NCBI GenBank assembly: GCA_049587975.1
Contig: JBAVEY010000149.1
Location: forward strand, 26,764 to 90,763
DNA length: 64,000 nt
Source of the DNA: DASSJM01 sp049587975
GTDB lineage: Bacteria > Actinomycetota > UBA4738 > HRBIN12
Direction of reading: 5' to 3'
The position numbers were made by a program, and so were the translations under genes. The first letter of the stretch is position 1; each line of letters opens with the position of its first letter. Positions 8,191 through 16,356 of the stretch are shown here, piece by piece. The notes beneath the pieces are model-generated. The model did not search any database. It worked only from the letters and a program-made list of their open reading frames with translations, and was not told the origin of the DNA.

Positions 8191-8993
8191 CCGCGGGTCC
8201 ACCGTCCCCGCCCGAAGCCTCGGGCGGACCGATCGGCGCGAACCCGAGCTTCTTCGATCTCGTGCGGACGAGTCGTCCCGAGACCCTGCCGTCGGCGCCC
8301 GGAACCTCCGACGTCGTGGCGCCGCACGGGACGACCGTGGTCGCGCTCAAGTTCGCCTCGGGTGTCGTGTTCGGAGGCGACCGGCGCGCCACGGAGGGCT
8401 TCTCGATCGCCGACGAGAAGATGGAGAAGGTCTTCGCGGCGGACGACTTCTCCGTGATCGCGATCGCCGGCGCCGCGGGCCAGGCCATCGAGATCGTCAA
8501 GCTGTTCCAGCTCGAGCTCGAGCACTACGAGAAGATCACGGGGGACCGCCTGTCGCTGGAAGGCAAGGCGAACCGGCTCGCGCAGATGATCCGAGGGAAC
8601 CTGCCGATGGCGATCCAGGGCCTGGTCGTGGTCCCGCTGTTCGGCGGCTTCGACGAGCGCCGCGCGGAGGGCCGGATCTTCTACTACGACGCCACCGGCG
8701 GTCGGTGGGAGGAGGATGACTTCCACGCGACCGGGTCGGGCGGGCGTCCCGCCAAGAGCTCCTTGAAGAAGCGCTGGCGTGCGGGTCTGGATCGCGCCGA
8801 GGCCCTGCAGGTCGCCGTCGAGGCGCTGGTGGACGCGTCGCAGGAGGATGCCGCGACCGGGGGCCCCGACCCGACACGCGGGATCTTCCCGACCGTGGTC
8901 GCGGTGACATCCGGGGGAGCGGAGACGGTCGGGGACGACGAGCTGCGGACTGCGTACGACGGCGTCGTCGCACGCGGTGGTGGATCCGCATGA
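8187..8993 (+). CDS. prcB: 20S proteasome beta subunit PrcB
   Basis: 268 residues including a 48-residue propeptide. Autocatalytic cleavage is expected at Gly48-Thr49, giving the N-terminal nucleophile Thr1. The other catalytic residues fit exactly in mature numbering: Asp17 (Asp65 in GGDRRAT) and Lys33 (Lys81 in DEKMEKV). The protein supplies the peptidase sites of the core particle. It overlaps pup by 4 nt upstream and prcA by 4 nt downstream, the usual actinobacterial operon. Confidence 0.95.
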   Translation: MTAGPPSPPEASGGPIGANPSFFDLVRTSRPETLPSAPGTSDVVAPHGTTVVALKFASGVVFGGDRRATEGFSIADEKMEKVFAADDFSVIAIAGAAGQAIEIVKLFQLELEHYEKITGDRLSLEGKANRLAQMIRGNLPMAIQGLVVVPLFGGFDERRAEGRIFYYDATGGRWEEDDFHATGSGGRPAKSSLKKRWRAGLDRAEALQVAVEALVDASQEDAATGGPDPTRGIFPTVVAVTSGGAETVGDDELRTAYDGVVARGGGSA

Positions 8994-9676
8994 GCTTCAT
9001 GCCCTACGTGCCGCCCGAGCAGCTGATGAAGGATCGGTCCGACTTCGCGCACAAGGGGATCGCGCGAGGGAAGTCGGTCGTCGGCCTCGAGTACGCGGGC
9101 GGCGTCCTGTTCATCGCGGAGAACCCGAGTGCCACGCTGCACAAGATCAGCGAGATCTACGACCGGATCGCGTTCGCCGGCGTCGGCAAGTACAGTGAGT
9201 TCGAGGACCTGCGCATCAGCGGGGTGCGCCATGCCGACCTGCGGGGCTACTCGTACGGGCGAGACGACGTGCGCGCCCGGGATCTCGCGAACGCCTACTC
9301 GCAGGCCCTGTCGACGATCTTCACCCAGCAGATGAAGCCGTACGAGGTCGAGATCTTGGTGGGCGAGGTGGGCGAGGGATCCGGGGGCAACGAAATCTAC
9401 CACGTCTTGTTCGACGGGACGGTGACCGACGAGCACGAGCACGTCGCGATCGGCGGCCACGCGGAGGAGCTTTCGAGCGCGGTGCAGGCGGCGTTCGAGC
9501 CCGGCTGGGACCTGTCGACGGCGGTCCGGGAGGCCGTGAGGGCCCTGTCGACCGCCGAGGGCCGTGAGATCGTGGCCGAGCAGGTGGAGGCGGGGGTCCT
9601 CGACCGGGCGCGTGCGCAGCGCCGGAAGTTCCGCCGCCTGTCCGAGGACGAGGTGGCGCAGATCCTCGCCGGCTGA
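8990..9676 (+). CDS. prcA: 20S proteasome alpha subunit PrcA
   Basis: A 228-residue Ntn-fold alpha subunit. It has the actinobacterial N-terminus YVPPEQLMKDRSDFAHKGIA, which forms the gate, and no catalytic Thr. Alpha rings cap the PrcB rings and receive the GQYL tails of Mpa. ATG overlaps the prcB stop (ATGA). The operon probably ends here, at a GC-rich hairpin. Confidence 0.95.
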   Translation: MSFMPYVPPEQLMKDRSDFAHKGIARGKSVVGLEYAGGVLFIAENPSATLHKISEIYDRIAFAGVGKYSEFEDLRISGVRHADLRGYSYGRDDVRARDLANAYSQALSTIFTQQMKPYEVEILVGEVGEGSGGNEIYHVLFDGTVTDEHEHVAIGGHAEELSSAVQAAFEPGWDLSTAVREAVRALSTAEGREIVAEQVEAGVLDRARAQRRKFRRLSEDEVAQILAG

Positions 9677-9704
9677 GGCTCCACCCCTTCGTGGGGGTGG
9701 GGCC
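9677..9704 (+). terminator. GC-rich hairpin after prcA
   Basis: An 11-bp stem (one G-T wobble) at 9677-9687/9694-9704 with a 6-nt loop. There is no T-tract; its right arm abuts the pafA -10 hexamer. It could end or attenuate the prcBA transcript. Confidence 0.5.
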
Positions 9705-9710
9705 TAGACT
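9705..9710 (+). promoter_or_regulatory. -10 hexamer TAGACT for pafA (leaderless)
   Basis: TAGACT lies 6 nt before GTG 9717 with no Shine-Dalgarno, which supports a leaderless mRNA and that start codon. Confidence 0.5.
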
Positions 9711-9716
9711 CGATGC

Positions 9717-11075
9717 GTGGAGCGACGCATCTTCGGGCTCGAGAACGAGTACGGCGTCACCTGCACCTTCCGCGGGCAACGACGCCTGTCCCCCGACGAG
9801 GTGGCCCGGTACCTGTTCCGCCGGGTCGTGCACTGGGGTCGGTCCTCGAACGTGTTCCTCGAGAACGGCGCCCGCCTCTACCTGGACGTGGGTTCACACC
9901 CCGAATACGCGACGCCCGAGTGCGATCGGATCTCGGACCTCGTCGCCCACGACAAGGCGGGGGAGCGGATCCTCGAGGCCCTCCTGGCGGCCGCTGAGGT
10001 CCGCCTCCACGAGGAAGGCATCAGCGGCCAGGTCTACCTGTTCAAGAACAACACCGACTCGGCGGGCAATTCGTACGGCTGCCACGAGAACTACCTGGTG
10101 GCTCGGCAGGGCGAGTTCGCGCGGATGGCCGACCTGCTGATCCCGTACTTCGTCACCAGGCAGATCTGGTGCGGTGCCGGCAAGGTCCTGCACGGTCCTC
10201 GGGGAGCGGTGTTCTGCATCGCGCAGCGGGCCGAGCACATCTGGGAGGGCGTATCGTCCGCTACGACCCGCTCGCGGCCGATCATCAACACGCGCGACGA
10301 ACCGCACGCCGACGCCGAGCGCTTCCGCCGTCTGCACGTGATCGTCGGGGACTCGAACATGTCGGAGTTCAGCTCGTGGATGAAGGTCGGGATCACCGAT
10401 CTCGTTCTTCGGATGGTCGAGGCCAACACGGTGATGCGCGACCTCACGCTCGAGAACCCCATCCGGGCGATCCGGGAGATCAGCCACGACGTCACGTGCC
10501 GCAAGAAGGTGCGTCTCGCGAACGGTCGCGAGCTCTCCGCGATCGAGGTCCAGGAGGAGTACTACGAGCGCACCGAACGCTTCCTCGAACGTCGGGGCCC
10601 GGACCCGCAGGCCAAGCAGCTCCTGCAGGAGTGGCGCGAGGCCCTCGACGCGCTGCTCCTCCAGGAGCCGCACCGGCTCCTCCGCAAGGTCGACTGGGTA
10701 GCCAAGCAACAGCTGATCGAGACCTACCGCGAGCGCCATCAGCTCCCACTGTCGCACCCGCGAGTCGCCCTGCTCGATCTCGCGTACCACGACGTCAACC
10801 GCACCCGCGGCCTCTACTACGTGCTCGAACGCGCGGGCAAGATGGAGCGGACCGTGGCGGAGAAGGAGATCCAGCGCGCGATGCGTGAACCTCCGCAGAC
10901 GACGCGGGCGAAGCTCCGCGGGGACTTCATCCGTCACGCGAAGCAGAAACGCCGTGACTACACGGTCGACTGGGTGCACCTGAAGCTCAACGACCAGGCG
11001 CAGCGCACGGTGCTGTGCAAGGACCCGTTCCGCAGCGTGGACGAGCGCGTCGAGCAGCTGATCGCCCACATGTAG
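9717..11075 (+). CDS. pafA: Pup-protein ligase PafA
   Basis: A 452-residue ligase that phosphorylates the Pup C-terminal Glu and joins it to substrate lysines. It is homologous to dop but lacks the Dop loop. Motifs: GLENEYG (7-13), LYLDVGSHPEYATPECD with catalytic-type Asp57, NNTDSAGNSYGCHENY and INTRDEPHADAE. It has its own probable promoter, separated from prcA by a hairpin. The downstream neighbour is convergent DUF3866. Confidence 0.95.
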   Translation: MERRIFGLENEYGVTCTFRGQRRLSPDEVARYLFRRVVHWGRSSNVFLENGARLYLDVGSHPEYATPECDRISDLVAHDKAGERILEALLAAAEVRLHEEGISGQVYLFKNNTDSAGNSYGCHENYLVARQGEFARMADLLIPYFVTRQIWCGAGKVLHGPRGAVFCIAQRAEHIWEGVSSATTRSRPIINTRDEPHADAERFRRLHVIVGDSNMSEFSSWMKVGITDLVLRMVEANTVMRDLTLENPIRAIREISHDVTCRKKVRLANGRELSAIEVQEEYYERTERFLERRGPDPQAKQLLQEWREALDALLLQEPHRLLRKVDWVAKQQLIETYRERHQLPLSHPRVALLDLAYHDVNRTRGLYYVLERAGKMERTVAEKEIQRAMREPPQTTRAKLRGDFIRHAKQKRRDYTVDWVHLKLNDQAQRTVLCKDPFRSVDERVEQLIAHM

Positions 11076-11155
11076 GTGGCGTGGTCCGACGGCCGAGCGC
11101 GCGAACCTGGCCGACCTGTCCGCGTTCGTCGACGCGCCGGTCCGCTAGGCGAGGT

Positions 11156-12274
11156 TCAGCCGGCGCCCCGTCGCCAGCGAGCCGATCCGGCGGCCATCCT
11201 GCCCGCCAGGACGCCCGCGGCACCCGCGGCCAGGAAGAACACCGGGTCGTCCGACGTCGTCCGACCCATCGACACGACGTCGACGCCCGCGCGGTCGAGC
11301 TCGTCGAGGGCGGGCCGGCCATCCGCCTCGACGAGTTGATGCCGGTCCTCGAGCCGGCGTCCCCTGAGCGCGCCCCACACGAGGTCGCGTTCGGGTCCCT
11401 CGAGGATCGGGACGGCGACGTTGGCCGCCACCGTGCACACGCGATCCAAGATGGTCAGCGAGTGGTGGGACACGCCGCGGTGCCGCTCCCGGCCGTCGGC
11501 GAAGGAGATCCTGAGCGCCGCAACGGGACGGCCCCCCAGGGTGGTGGCCGCGTTCAGGGCGTGGCCGCTGGTGAGCGCGCTCACGCCCCAGGTGGTGTCG
11601 GTGCCGAGGTTCCCGGGGCCATCGGCCACGATGACGACGTCCGCGCCCACCAGCTCGACCGCGGCCAGCAGACCCGTCCAGATCGTGACGGCCTCCAGGT
11701 TCCCCCCGAAGGCCTGTCCACACGTGATGAAGCCGTCGAGCAGCTCGGCCGCCCGAAGACGCGGCACCAGGTTCGAGAGCCGCCCGGCCAGGGCGGCGCC
11801 GTCGGTCATCACGTACGCGATCGTCGCGGCGCCGGCCGCGCGCGCGCCCGCGGCGATCGGCCCGACCATCGAATGCAGTGGCGCGCAGACGACCGGTGCC
11901 CCTCGCAGGCCCGTCGACCCCTCGATCGTCTCCCGATCGGACTCCTCGACGCTCTCGACGGCGGTCTGCAGGGGCGTGTAACGAGCCTTCATGATGCGTC
12001 CGGGATGGCTCGGGTCGACGGGAGCCTGGTCCCGCACGGCGACGACCAGGTGGAACCCGCCCGTCCCAAGGTCGAGGGCGACCCCGGTCGTGTTCAGCAG
12101 GACGCGGTCACCGGGTCCGACGGGCCCGGTGAGGTCGGTGAAGGCGACCGCCGGGGAGGTATCGGCCCGGTCGTCGTCCACGTCCACGTCGAGTTCGAGG
12201 ACGCCCGGACGCTCGGACCGCACGCCCCGGACGGTGGCGTGACGCAGGCGCACCCCCGAACGGCCCGGCGACAT
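11156..12274 (-). CDS. DUF3866 family protein
   Basis: A 372-residue actinobacterial family of unknown function. Visible features: an N-terminal beta-rich part (1-90), then a Gly/Ala-rich alpha/beta region with APVVCAPLHSMVGPIAA, TIAYVMTDGAAL, GFITCGQAFGGNLEAV and VVIVADGPGNLGTDT. These resemble a repeated nucleotide- or cofactor-binding fold, but no catalytic residues can be assigned. It is divergent from pafB with only 23 bp between the starts, a placement that suggests shared control with pafBC. Opposite-strand open frames here are shadows. Confidence 0.8.
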   Translation of the reverse strand: MSPGRSGVRLRHATVRGVRSERPGVLELDVDVDDDRADTSPAVAFTDLTGPVGPGDRVLLNTTGVALDLGTGGFHLVVAVRDQAPVDPSHPGRIMKARYTPLQTAVESVEESDRETIEGSTGLRGAPVVCAPLHSMVGPIAAGARAAGAATIAYVMTDGAALAGRLSNLVPRLRAAELLDGFITCGQAFGGNLEAVTIWTGLLAAVELVGADVVIVADGPGNLGTDTTWGVSALTSGHALNAATTLGGRPVAALRISFADGRERHRGVSHHSLTILDRVCTVAANVAVPILEGPERDLVWGALRGRRLEDRHQLVEADGRPALDELDRAGVDVVSMGRTTSDDPVFFLAAGAAGVLAGRMAAGSARWRRGAG

Positions 12275-12280
12275 GGCGGA

Positions 12281-12288
12281 AGTATGAT
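12281..12288. promoter_or_regulatory. Overlapping divergent -10 elements for pafB (+) and DUF3866 (-)
   Basis: The plus strand has TATGAT at 12283-12288, 9 nt before pafB ATG 12298. The minus strand has CATACT at 12286-12281, 6 nt before the DUF3866 ATG 12274. The two hexamers share four base pairs, so polymerase should not occupy both at once. Confidence 0.5.
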
Positions 12289-12297
12289 GCCGCCGCC

Positions 12298-13239
12298 ATG
12301 CACCCGCTCGAACGCCTGGTGAACCTGGTCGCCCTGCTGCTCGAGTCGCGGACGCCGCTCACCTTCGACCAGATCCGCGGCAAGCTCGCCGAGGGGTACG
12401 GCCACGAGGACGCCTCCTCGGCCAAGCGCATGTTCGAGCGGGACAAGGACGTGCTCCGGGACATCGGGGTCCCGATCGAGGTGGTCGCGACCGACGCGTG
12501 GGACGTGGAGCACGGCTACGCGATCGACAAGCAGCGCTACTACCTGCCCGACATCGCGTTCGCCCCGGAAGAGCTCTCGGCCTTGTTCATCGCGGTCCGC
12601 TCGGCCGGCGACATCTCCGCCGAGGACGCCGTCCGCAAGCTGCTGTCCGGGGCCGATCGGGGGATCCTCGCCGGTCTCGGACCTCCGGCGCTCGGCGGGG
12701 AGACCGACCCCAACCTCTCGAGGGCGGCGGAGGCCGTCGCCGGCAGCGGCCGCGTCCGTTTCTCCTACCGGACCTCGCGCGGGGAGCGCTCGGACCGCAC
12801 CGTCGACGCCTTCGGCCTCGCCGTCCGGGGCGGCCACTGGTACCTCGTCGGCATGGATCGCGACCGTGGGGAGATCCGGTCGTTCCGCCTGTCCCGGGTC
12901 TCCGGCGACGTCGAGATCGTGGGGGAGGGGACCGAGCCGCCGCCGGGGTTCCGCGCCGCCGACCACGTTCAGGCCGGACCGTGGGGGCCGGGCGAGGCCG
13001 AGACCACCGCCACGATCGCGTTCGCTCCCGACGTCGCCTGGTGGGCAACCAACGGCGTCGCGGGCGCCGAGACCGTGCGGACGCGAGGCGACGGTTGGGT
13101 CGAGGCGCGCGTGCCGTGGTCGCCGGGAGAGCAGCTCGTCTCGTGGGTCCTGTCGTTCGGGCCGGACGCCGAGGTCGTGGAGCCGCAGGAGCTGCGCCAG
13201 GAGATCGTCGGCCGGCTCGAGGGGCTCCTTGCCTCCTGA
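12298..13239 (+). CDS. pafB: WYL-domain transcriptional regulator PafB
   Basis: 313 residues: an N-terminal winged helix-turn-helix (~1-60), a middle linker domain, a WYL domain with the GHWYLVGMD segment (WYL at 181-183), and a C-terminal WCX-type part. PafB with PafC activates the LexA-independent DNA-damage regulon in mycobacteria, probably sensing a nucleic-acid ligand through WYL. The start is preceded by TATGAT 9 nt upstream and no Shine-Dalgarno, so the mRNA is probably leaderless. It overlaps pafC by 11 nt. Confidence 0.9.
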   Translation: MHPLERLVNLVALLLESRTPLTFDQIRGKLAEGYGHEDASSAKRMFERDKDVLRDIGVPIEVVATDAWDVEHGYAIDKQRYYLPDIAFAPEELSALFIAVRSAGDISAEDAVRKLLSGADRGILAGLGPPALGGETDPNLSRAAEAVAGSGRVRFSYRTSRGERSDRTVDAFGLAVRGGHWYLVGMDRDRGEIRSFRLSRVSGDVEIVGEGTEPPPGFRAADHVQAGPWGPGEAETTATIAFAPDVAWWATNGVAGAETVRTRGDGWVEARVPWSPGEQLVSWVLSFGPDAEVVEPQELRQEIVGRLEGLLAS

Positions 13240-14221
13240 GGCCTCCGGGCGTGCGGGTCCCCCTCGGAAGGCCCCAGAGAAGGCCTCCGAGCGCCTTCGC
13301 CGGCTCCTGACGGTGGTTCCGTACCTGGTGCGGAACCAGGGGACCGGGGTGAGCGACGCCGCGGCCTTGTTCGGGATGTCCGAGCCCGAGCTCCTGGCCG
13401 ATCTCGACCTCCTGTTCGTGTCCGGACTGCCGCCCTACGGCCCCGGCGACCTGATCGACGTCGACATCCAGGATGGCCGCGTCTGGATCGGCATGGCCGA
13501 CTACTTCGGGCGGCCGCTCCGCCTCACCCGGAGCGAGGCGCTGGCGATCTACCTCCGGGGCACCGCGCTCGCCGGGGCGCCCGGCTTCGAGGAAGCCCCC
13601 GCGTTGTCCTCGGCCCTCGCCAAGCTGGCGCAGGCGCTCGGCCCCGAGGCCCTCGGCGAACTACCCGAGCGCGTCGGCGCGATCGGGGACGAACGGACCT
13701 CCGATACGCTCGGCGAGCTGCGCCGCGCCGCGGCCGAACGGGAACGGCTTCGCGTCGAGTACTACGCCGCGTCAGGGGCCGAGACCACCCAGCGGGAGAT
13801 CGACCCCGAGGAGATCTTCTTCGCGATCGGTAACTGGTACATCGCGGCGTGGGACCACCGCTCGGACTCCGAGCGGCTGTTCCGGGCCGACCGGATCCGT
13901 GCCACCACCCGAACCGGGAAGCGGTTCGAGCCACGGGGCCTGCAGGGCGCCGGCCGACCCCTGTACGCGCCCGGGCAGGACGACGTCCGGGTGATCCTCC
14001 GGCTCGGGCCGGAAGCACGGTGGGTTGCCGAGTACTACGAGACCGTCCGGGAGGCCGAGCTCGACGACGGACGCCTCGAGGTCGAGCTCCCGGCCGGCCG
14101 GCTCGAATGGCTCGAGCGCCTGCTGCTGCGCCTGTGGCCCGATGCCGAGGTCGTGGCTCCCCCTGAGCTGAACGGTCGGGTCCGCGAGCTCGCGGGGCGG
14201 ACGCGGGCACGGTACGCGTAA
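13229..14221 (+). CDS. pafC: WYL-domain transcriptional regulator PafC
   Basis: 330 residues and the partner of PafB. The N-terminal helix-turn-helix begins at RLRRLLTVVPYLVRNQG and the central WYL motif appears as NWYIAAWD (WYI variant). The frame is open far upstream, but the only plausible start that keeps the conserved N-terminus is TTG 13229, with GAGGGG 4 nt upstream inside pafB. The 11-nt overlap implies translational coupling, as expected for a heterodimer. Confidence 0.88.
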   Translation: MPPEASGRAGPPRKAPEKASERLRRLLTVVPYLVRNQGTGVSDAAALFGMSEPELLADLDLLFVSGLPPYGPGDLIDVDIQDGRVWIGMADYFGRPLRLTRSEALAIYLRGTALAGAPGFEEAPALSSALAKLAQALGPEALGELPERVGAIGDERTSDTLGELRRAAAERERLRVEYYAASGAETTQREIDPEEIFFAIGNWYIAAWDHRSDSERLFRADRIRATTRTGKRFEPRGLQGAGRPLYAPGQDDVRVILRLGPEARWVAEYYETVREAELDDGRLEVELPAGRLEWLERLLLRLWPDAEVVAPPELNGRVRELAGRTRARYA

Positions 14222-14284
14222 AGGGTCGCGGCCTGGCGCTCGGGACTCAAGCGTCGAGCGTCCGTGTCCGATATTCCAGGTGTT

Positions 14285-14650
14285 ATGACGACGATCCGGA
14301 CCACATGCCCCCGCTGCGGAGAGGTCGACATGGGACCGGAGTCGATCCTGCTTCAGGTCCTGCGTGGCGGACGCGAGGGCACCTACCGGTTCGACTGCCC
14401 GACCTGCATGGAGCCCGTCGAGAAGCGCGCGGACCGCAAGATCGTTGCCCTTCTCGTCTCGGCCGGTGTGGACGTCTCCGGACGACCCTCCGGGGGTACC
14501 GCCGAGTTGTTCGATTCCGAGGCCGAGATCCCCGAGGACCCCCGTGGGCCACTGCCGCCCGGTCCGGCGTTCTCGATCGACGACGTGATCGACTTCCACT
14601 TCAAGCTCGAGGACGAACGCTACATCGCGCAGTTCCTGGCCGCGCAGTAG
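14285..14650 (+). CDS. Small zinc-ribbon protein, unknown function
   Basis: 121 residues from ATG 14285; a GTG at 14264 would add 7 residues. Two Cys pairs, TTCPRCGEVDM near the N-terminus and FDCPTCMEPVEK about 30 residues later, suggest one zinc ribbon. The C-terminal half is acidic and Pro-rich, ending FSIDDVIDFHFKLEDERYIAQFL. No family is recognised. It lies between pafC and tatA and could be a small regulator or RNA-binding protein; this is only a guess from the zinc ribbon. Confidence 0.65.
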   Translation: MTTIRTTCPRCGEVDMGPESILLQVLRGGREGTYRFDCPTCMEPVEKRADRKIVALLVSAGVDVSGRPSGGTAELFDSEAEIPEDPRGPLPPGPAFSIDDVIDFHFKLEDERYIAQFLAAQ

Positions 14651-14680
14651 ACCCGCCAAGCCCCCGTCCCGCACCTCGGT

Positions 14681-14686
14681 TAGCAT
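14681..14686 (+). promoter_or_regulatory. -10 hexamer TAGCAT (leaderless)
   Basis: TAGCAT lies 6 nt before ATG 14693. It supports that start for the small membrane protein. Confidence 0.45.
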
Positions 14687-14692
14687 CCAAGC

Positions 14693-14914
14693 ATGACCAC
14701 GACCGCTCTCGTGTGGCTCGTCGTCGGCCTCGTGTCGCTCATCGCGGTGTCGGCCGTCCTGGTCGCCCTGGTCCGGCACCTCTTCGTGCTCGGGCGGGCG
14801 GCCGGCCGGTTCCGCGACGAGGTCGGGCCCCTCGCGCAGGAGATCGGGGGGCTCGCGGACACGGCCTCGAGCCGATCTCTGCGTCTACCCCACGGGTCGA
14901 GGTCCGACCCCTGA
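14693..14914 (+). CDS. Small single-pass membrane protein, unknown
   Basis: 73 residues with one clear transmembrane segment (~5-30, TALVWLVVGLVSLIAVSAVL), then a short basic/amphipathic region containing FRDEVGPLAQEIGGLAD. No family is recognised. It sits directly before the tat genes and has its own -10. It could be a membrane accessory of the Tat or stress loci, but nothing in the sequence proves this. Confidence 0.55.
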   Translation: MTTTALVWLVVGLVSLIAVSAVLVALVRHLFVLGRAAGRFRDEVGPLAQEIGGLADTASSRSLRLPHGSRSDP

Positions 14915-14927
14915 GCCCAGGCGGCGG

Positions 14928-14933
14928 TACGAT
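14928..14933 (+). promoter_or_regulatory. Possible -10 (TACGAT) for the tat operon
   Basis: TACGAT stands about 80 nt before the tatA start, followed by a short C-rich/G-rich hairpin at 14934-14948 and an AGGAG site at 14996-15000. No good -35 box is seen. Confidence 0.35.
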
Positions 14934-15011
14934 GCCCCTCGCGGGGGCCTCCCGCCCCAGGATCGACCAGCCGGAACGTCACGCGGAGCCCCGCCAGGAG
15001 CGCACGACGAG

Positions 15012-15551
15012 ATGCTGAACATCGGTCCGCAGGAACTCCTGGTCATCCTGGTCATCGCCCTGCTCGTGGTCGGGCCTCAGCGACTGCCCGAACTGGGCCG
15101 CTCGATCGGCCGGGGCCTACGCGAGCTCCGCAAGGCCCAGGACGAGGTCAAGCGGACGATCTCGGTCAACCTGGACGACGAGCCGCCGAACGGCAGCTCG
15201 AGGAGACCCGCGTCCGAGCCGACGGTCTCCGGTCCGGCTCCGGCCGGCTCCCGGGAGGCCACGCCGCCGGCCGTGGCGGCCGACCCGCCCCCGACCGCGT
15301 CGGAGCCGCTCCCCGCGAGCGAGGTGCGCGAGATCTCCCGCTCGCTCGGACGGAGCCTCTCGGAGCTTCGTCGAGCCAAGGAGGAGGTTCAGCGGTCGTT
15401 CCGGGTCGATCTGTCCGGGCCCACCAAGAGGCCGCCGCCTCCGGCCCCACCGACGCCACGGCGGGAGTCACCGCGATCGTCGGCGCCGCCGAAGGGGCCG
15501 GAGTCGGGTGAGGTCCCCGACGCGACGTCCGACGGGCCCGCCACCGGCTGA
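15012..15551 (+). CDS. tatA: Sec-independent translocase TatA/TatB-like, with duplicated amphipathic helix
   Basis: 179 residues, longer than usual for TatA (60-100). The N-terminus MLNIGPQELLVILVIALLVVG is the short transmembrane segment. The hinge is GPQRLPE and the amphipathic helix spans 25-54. After a Pro/Ser/Thr-rich linker, residues 105-134 repeat that helix without a membrane segment: 14 of 25 aligned residues between 30-54 and 110-134 are identical. A Pro-rich tail follows. TatA multimers form the pore-like component for folded exported proteins. tatC follows 11 nt later. The actinobacterial TatB role cannot be excluded. Confidence 0.88.
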   Translation: MLNIGPQELLVILVIALLVVGPQRLPELGRSIGRGLRELRKAQDEVKRTISVNLDDEPPNGSSRRPASEPTVSGPAPAGSREATPPAVAADPPPTASEPLPASEVREISRSLGRSLSELRRAKEEVQRSFRVDLSGPTKRPPPPAPPTPRRESPRSSAPPKGPESGEVPDATSDGPATG

Positions 15552-15562
15552 GCGGGCGTGCG

Positions 15563-16345
15563 ATGAAGCTGATCCCGGATCGTCTCCGGCGGCGTTCGGA
15601 GCCGGAACCCGACGGCACGATGACGCTGGTCGATCACCTGTCCGAGCTGCGGTACCGGCTGATCGTCTCGATCGCCGCGATCGCCGTCGGGGCCCTCGTC
15701 GGGTGGTTCCTGTTCGACCGCGTGATCGATCTGCTCCTGAACCCCTACTGCGACTACTGGCGGACCGTGCCGCGGGGCATGCGGGCCACGCGCGACTGCG
15801 CGCTGTTCTTCTCGGGGGCGCTCGAACCGCTCGTGATCAAGCTGAAGCTGGTCGCGTTCCTCGGACTGTTCATCGCGCTGCCGGTGGTGTTGTACGAGCT
15901 GTGGGCATTCGTCGTGCCGGGCCTCACCAGGCGCGAACGTCGGATGGCCATCCCGTTCGTCCTGAGCTCGATGGCGCTGTTCGTCCTGGGCGCCCTGGTC
16001 GCGTACTGGACCCTGCCCAAGGCGCTGAACTTCCTCCTGGGCTTCGCGGGGAGCCAGTTCGCGCCCCTGCTCACGGCCGACCGCTTCCTGACCTTCGTGA
16101 TGCTGGTCGCGCTCTCGTTCGGGCTCGCGTTCGAGTTCCCGATCGCCCTCATGTTCCTGCTCCTGGCCGGGGTCGTGACCACCAGGCAGCTCCGGGACTG
16201 GCGCCGGGGGGCGATCTTGTTCATCGCGGTCTTCGCGGCCATCATCACGCCGAGCTCGGACCCCTACACGATGCTCGCGATGACGATCCCCATGGTGCTG
16301 TTCTACGAAGCCGCTATCATCATCGGCCGACTCCTGAAGCGCTAG
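15563..16345 (+). CDS. tatC: Sec-independent translocase TatC
   Basis: A 260-residue six-helix membrane protein that recognises twin-arginine signals. The family start motif MTLVDHLSELRYRL is at ~20-33, with conserved FVVPGLTRRER in the first cytoplasmic loop region and ITPSSDPYTM near helix 5. It sits in an operon with tatA. Confidence 0.95.
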   Translation: MKLIPDRLRRRSEPEPDGTMTLVDHLSELRYRLIVSIAAIAVGALVGWFLFDRVIDLLLNPYCDYWRTVPRGMRATRDCALFFSGALEPLVIKLKLVAFLGLFIALPVVLYELWAFVVPGLTRRERRMAIPFVLSSMALFVLGALVAYWTLPKALNFLLGFAGSQFAPLLTADRFLTFVMLVALSFGLAFEFPIALMFLLLAGVVTTRQLRDWRRGAILFIAVFAAIITPSSDPYTMLAMTIPMVLFYEAAIIIGRLLKR

Positions 16346-16356
16346 GTGGATCTGGC

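Noticed and set aside
4906..8202. A 1,098-codon open frame on the minus strand across mpa, dop and pup
   Set aside because: It is antisense to three certain genes and composed of Arg/Val/Asp/Leu-rich low-complexity sequence without domains, a normal shadow in high-GC DNA.
11015..12322. A 435-codon plus-strand frame opposite DUF3866
   Set aside because: The minus-strand frame matches DUF3866 and has a promoter; the plus frame has no family resemblance.
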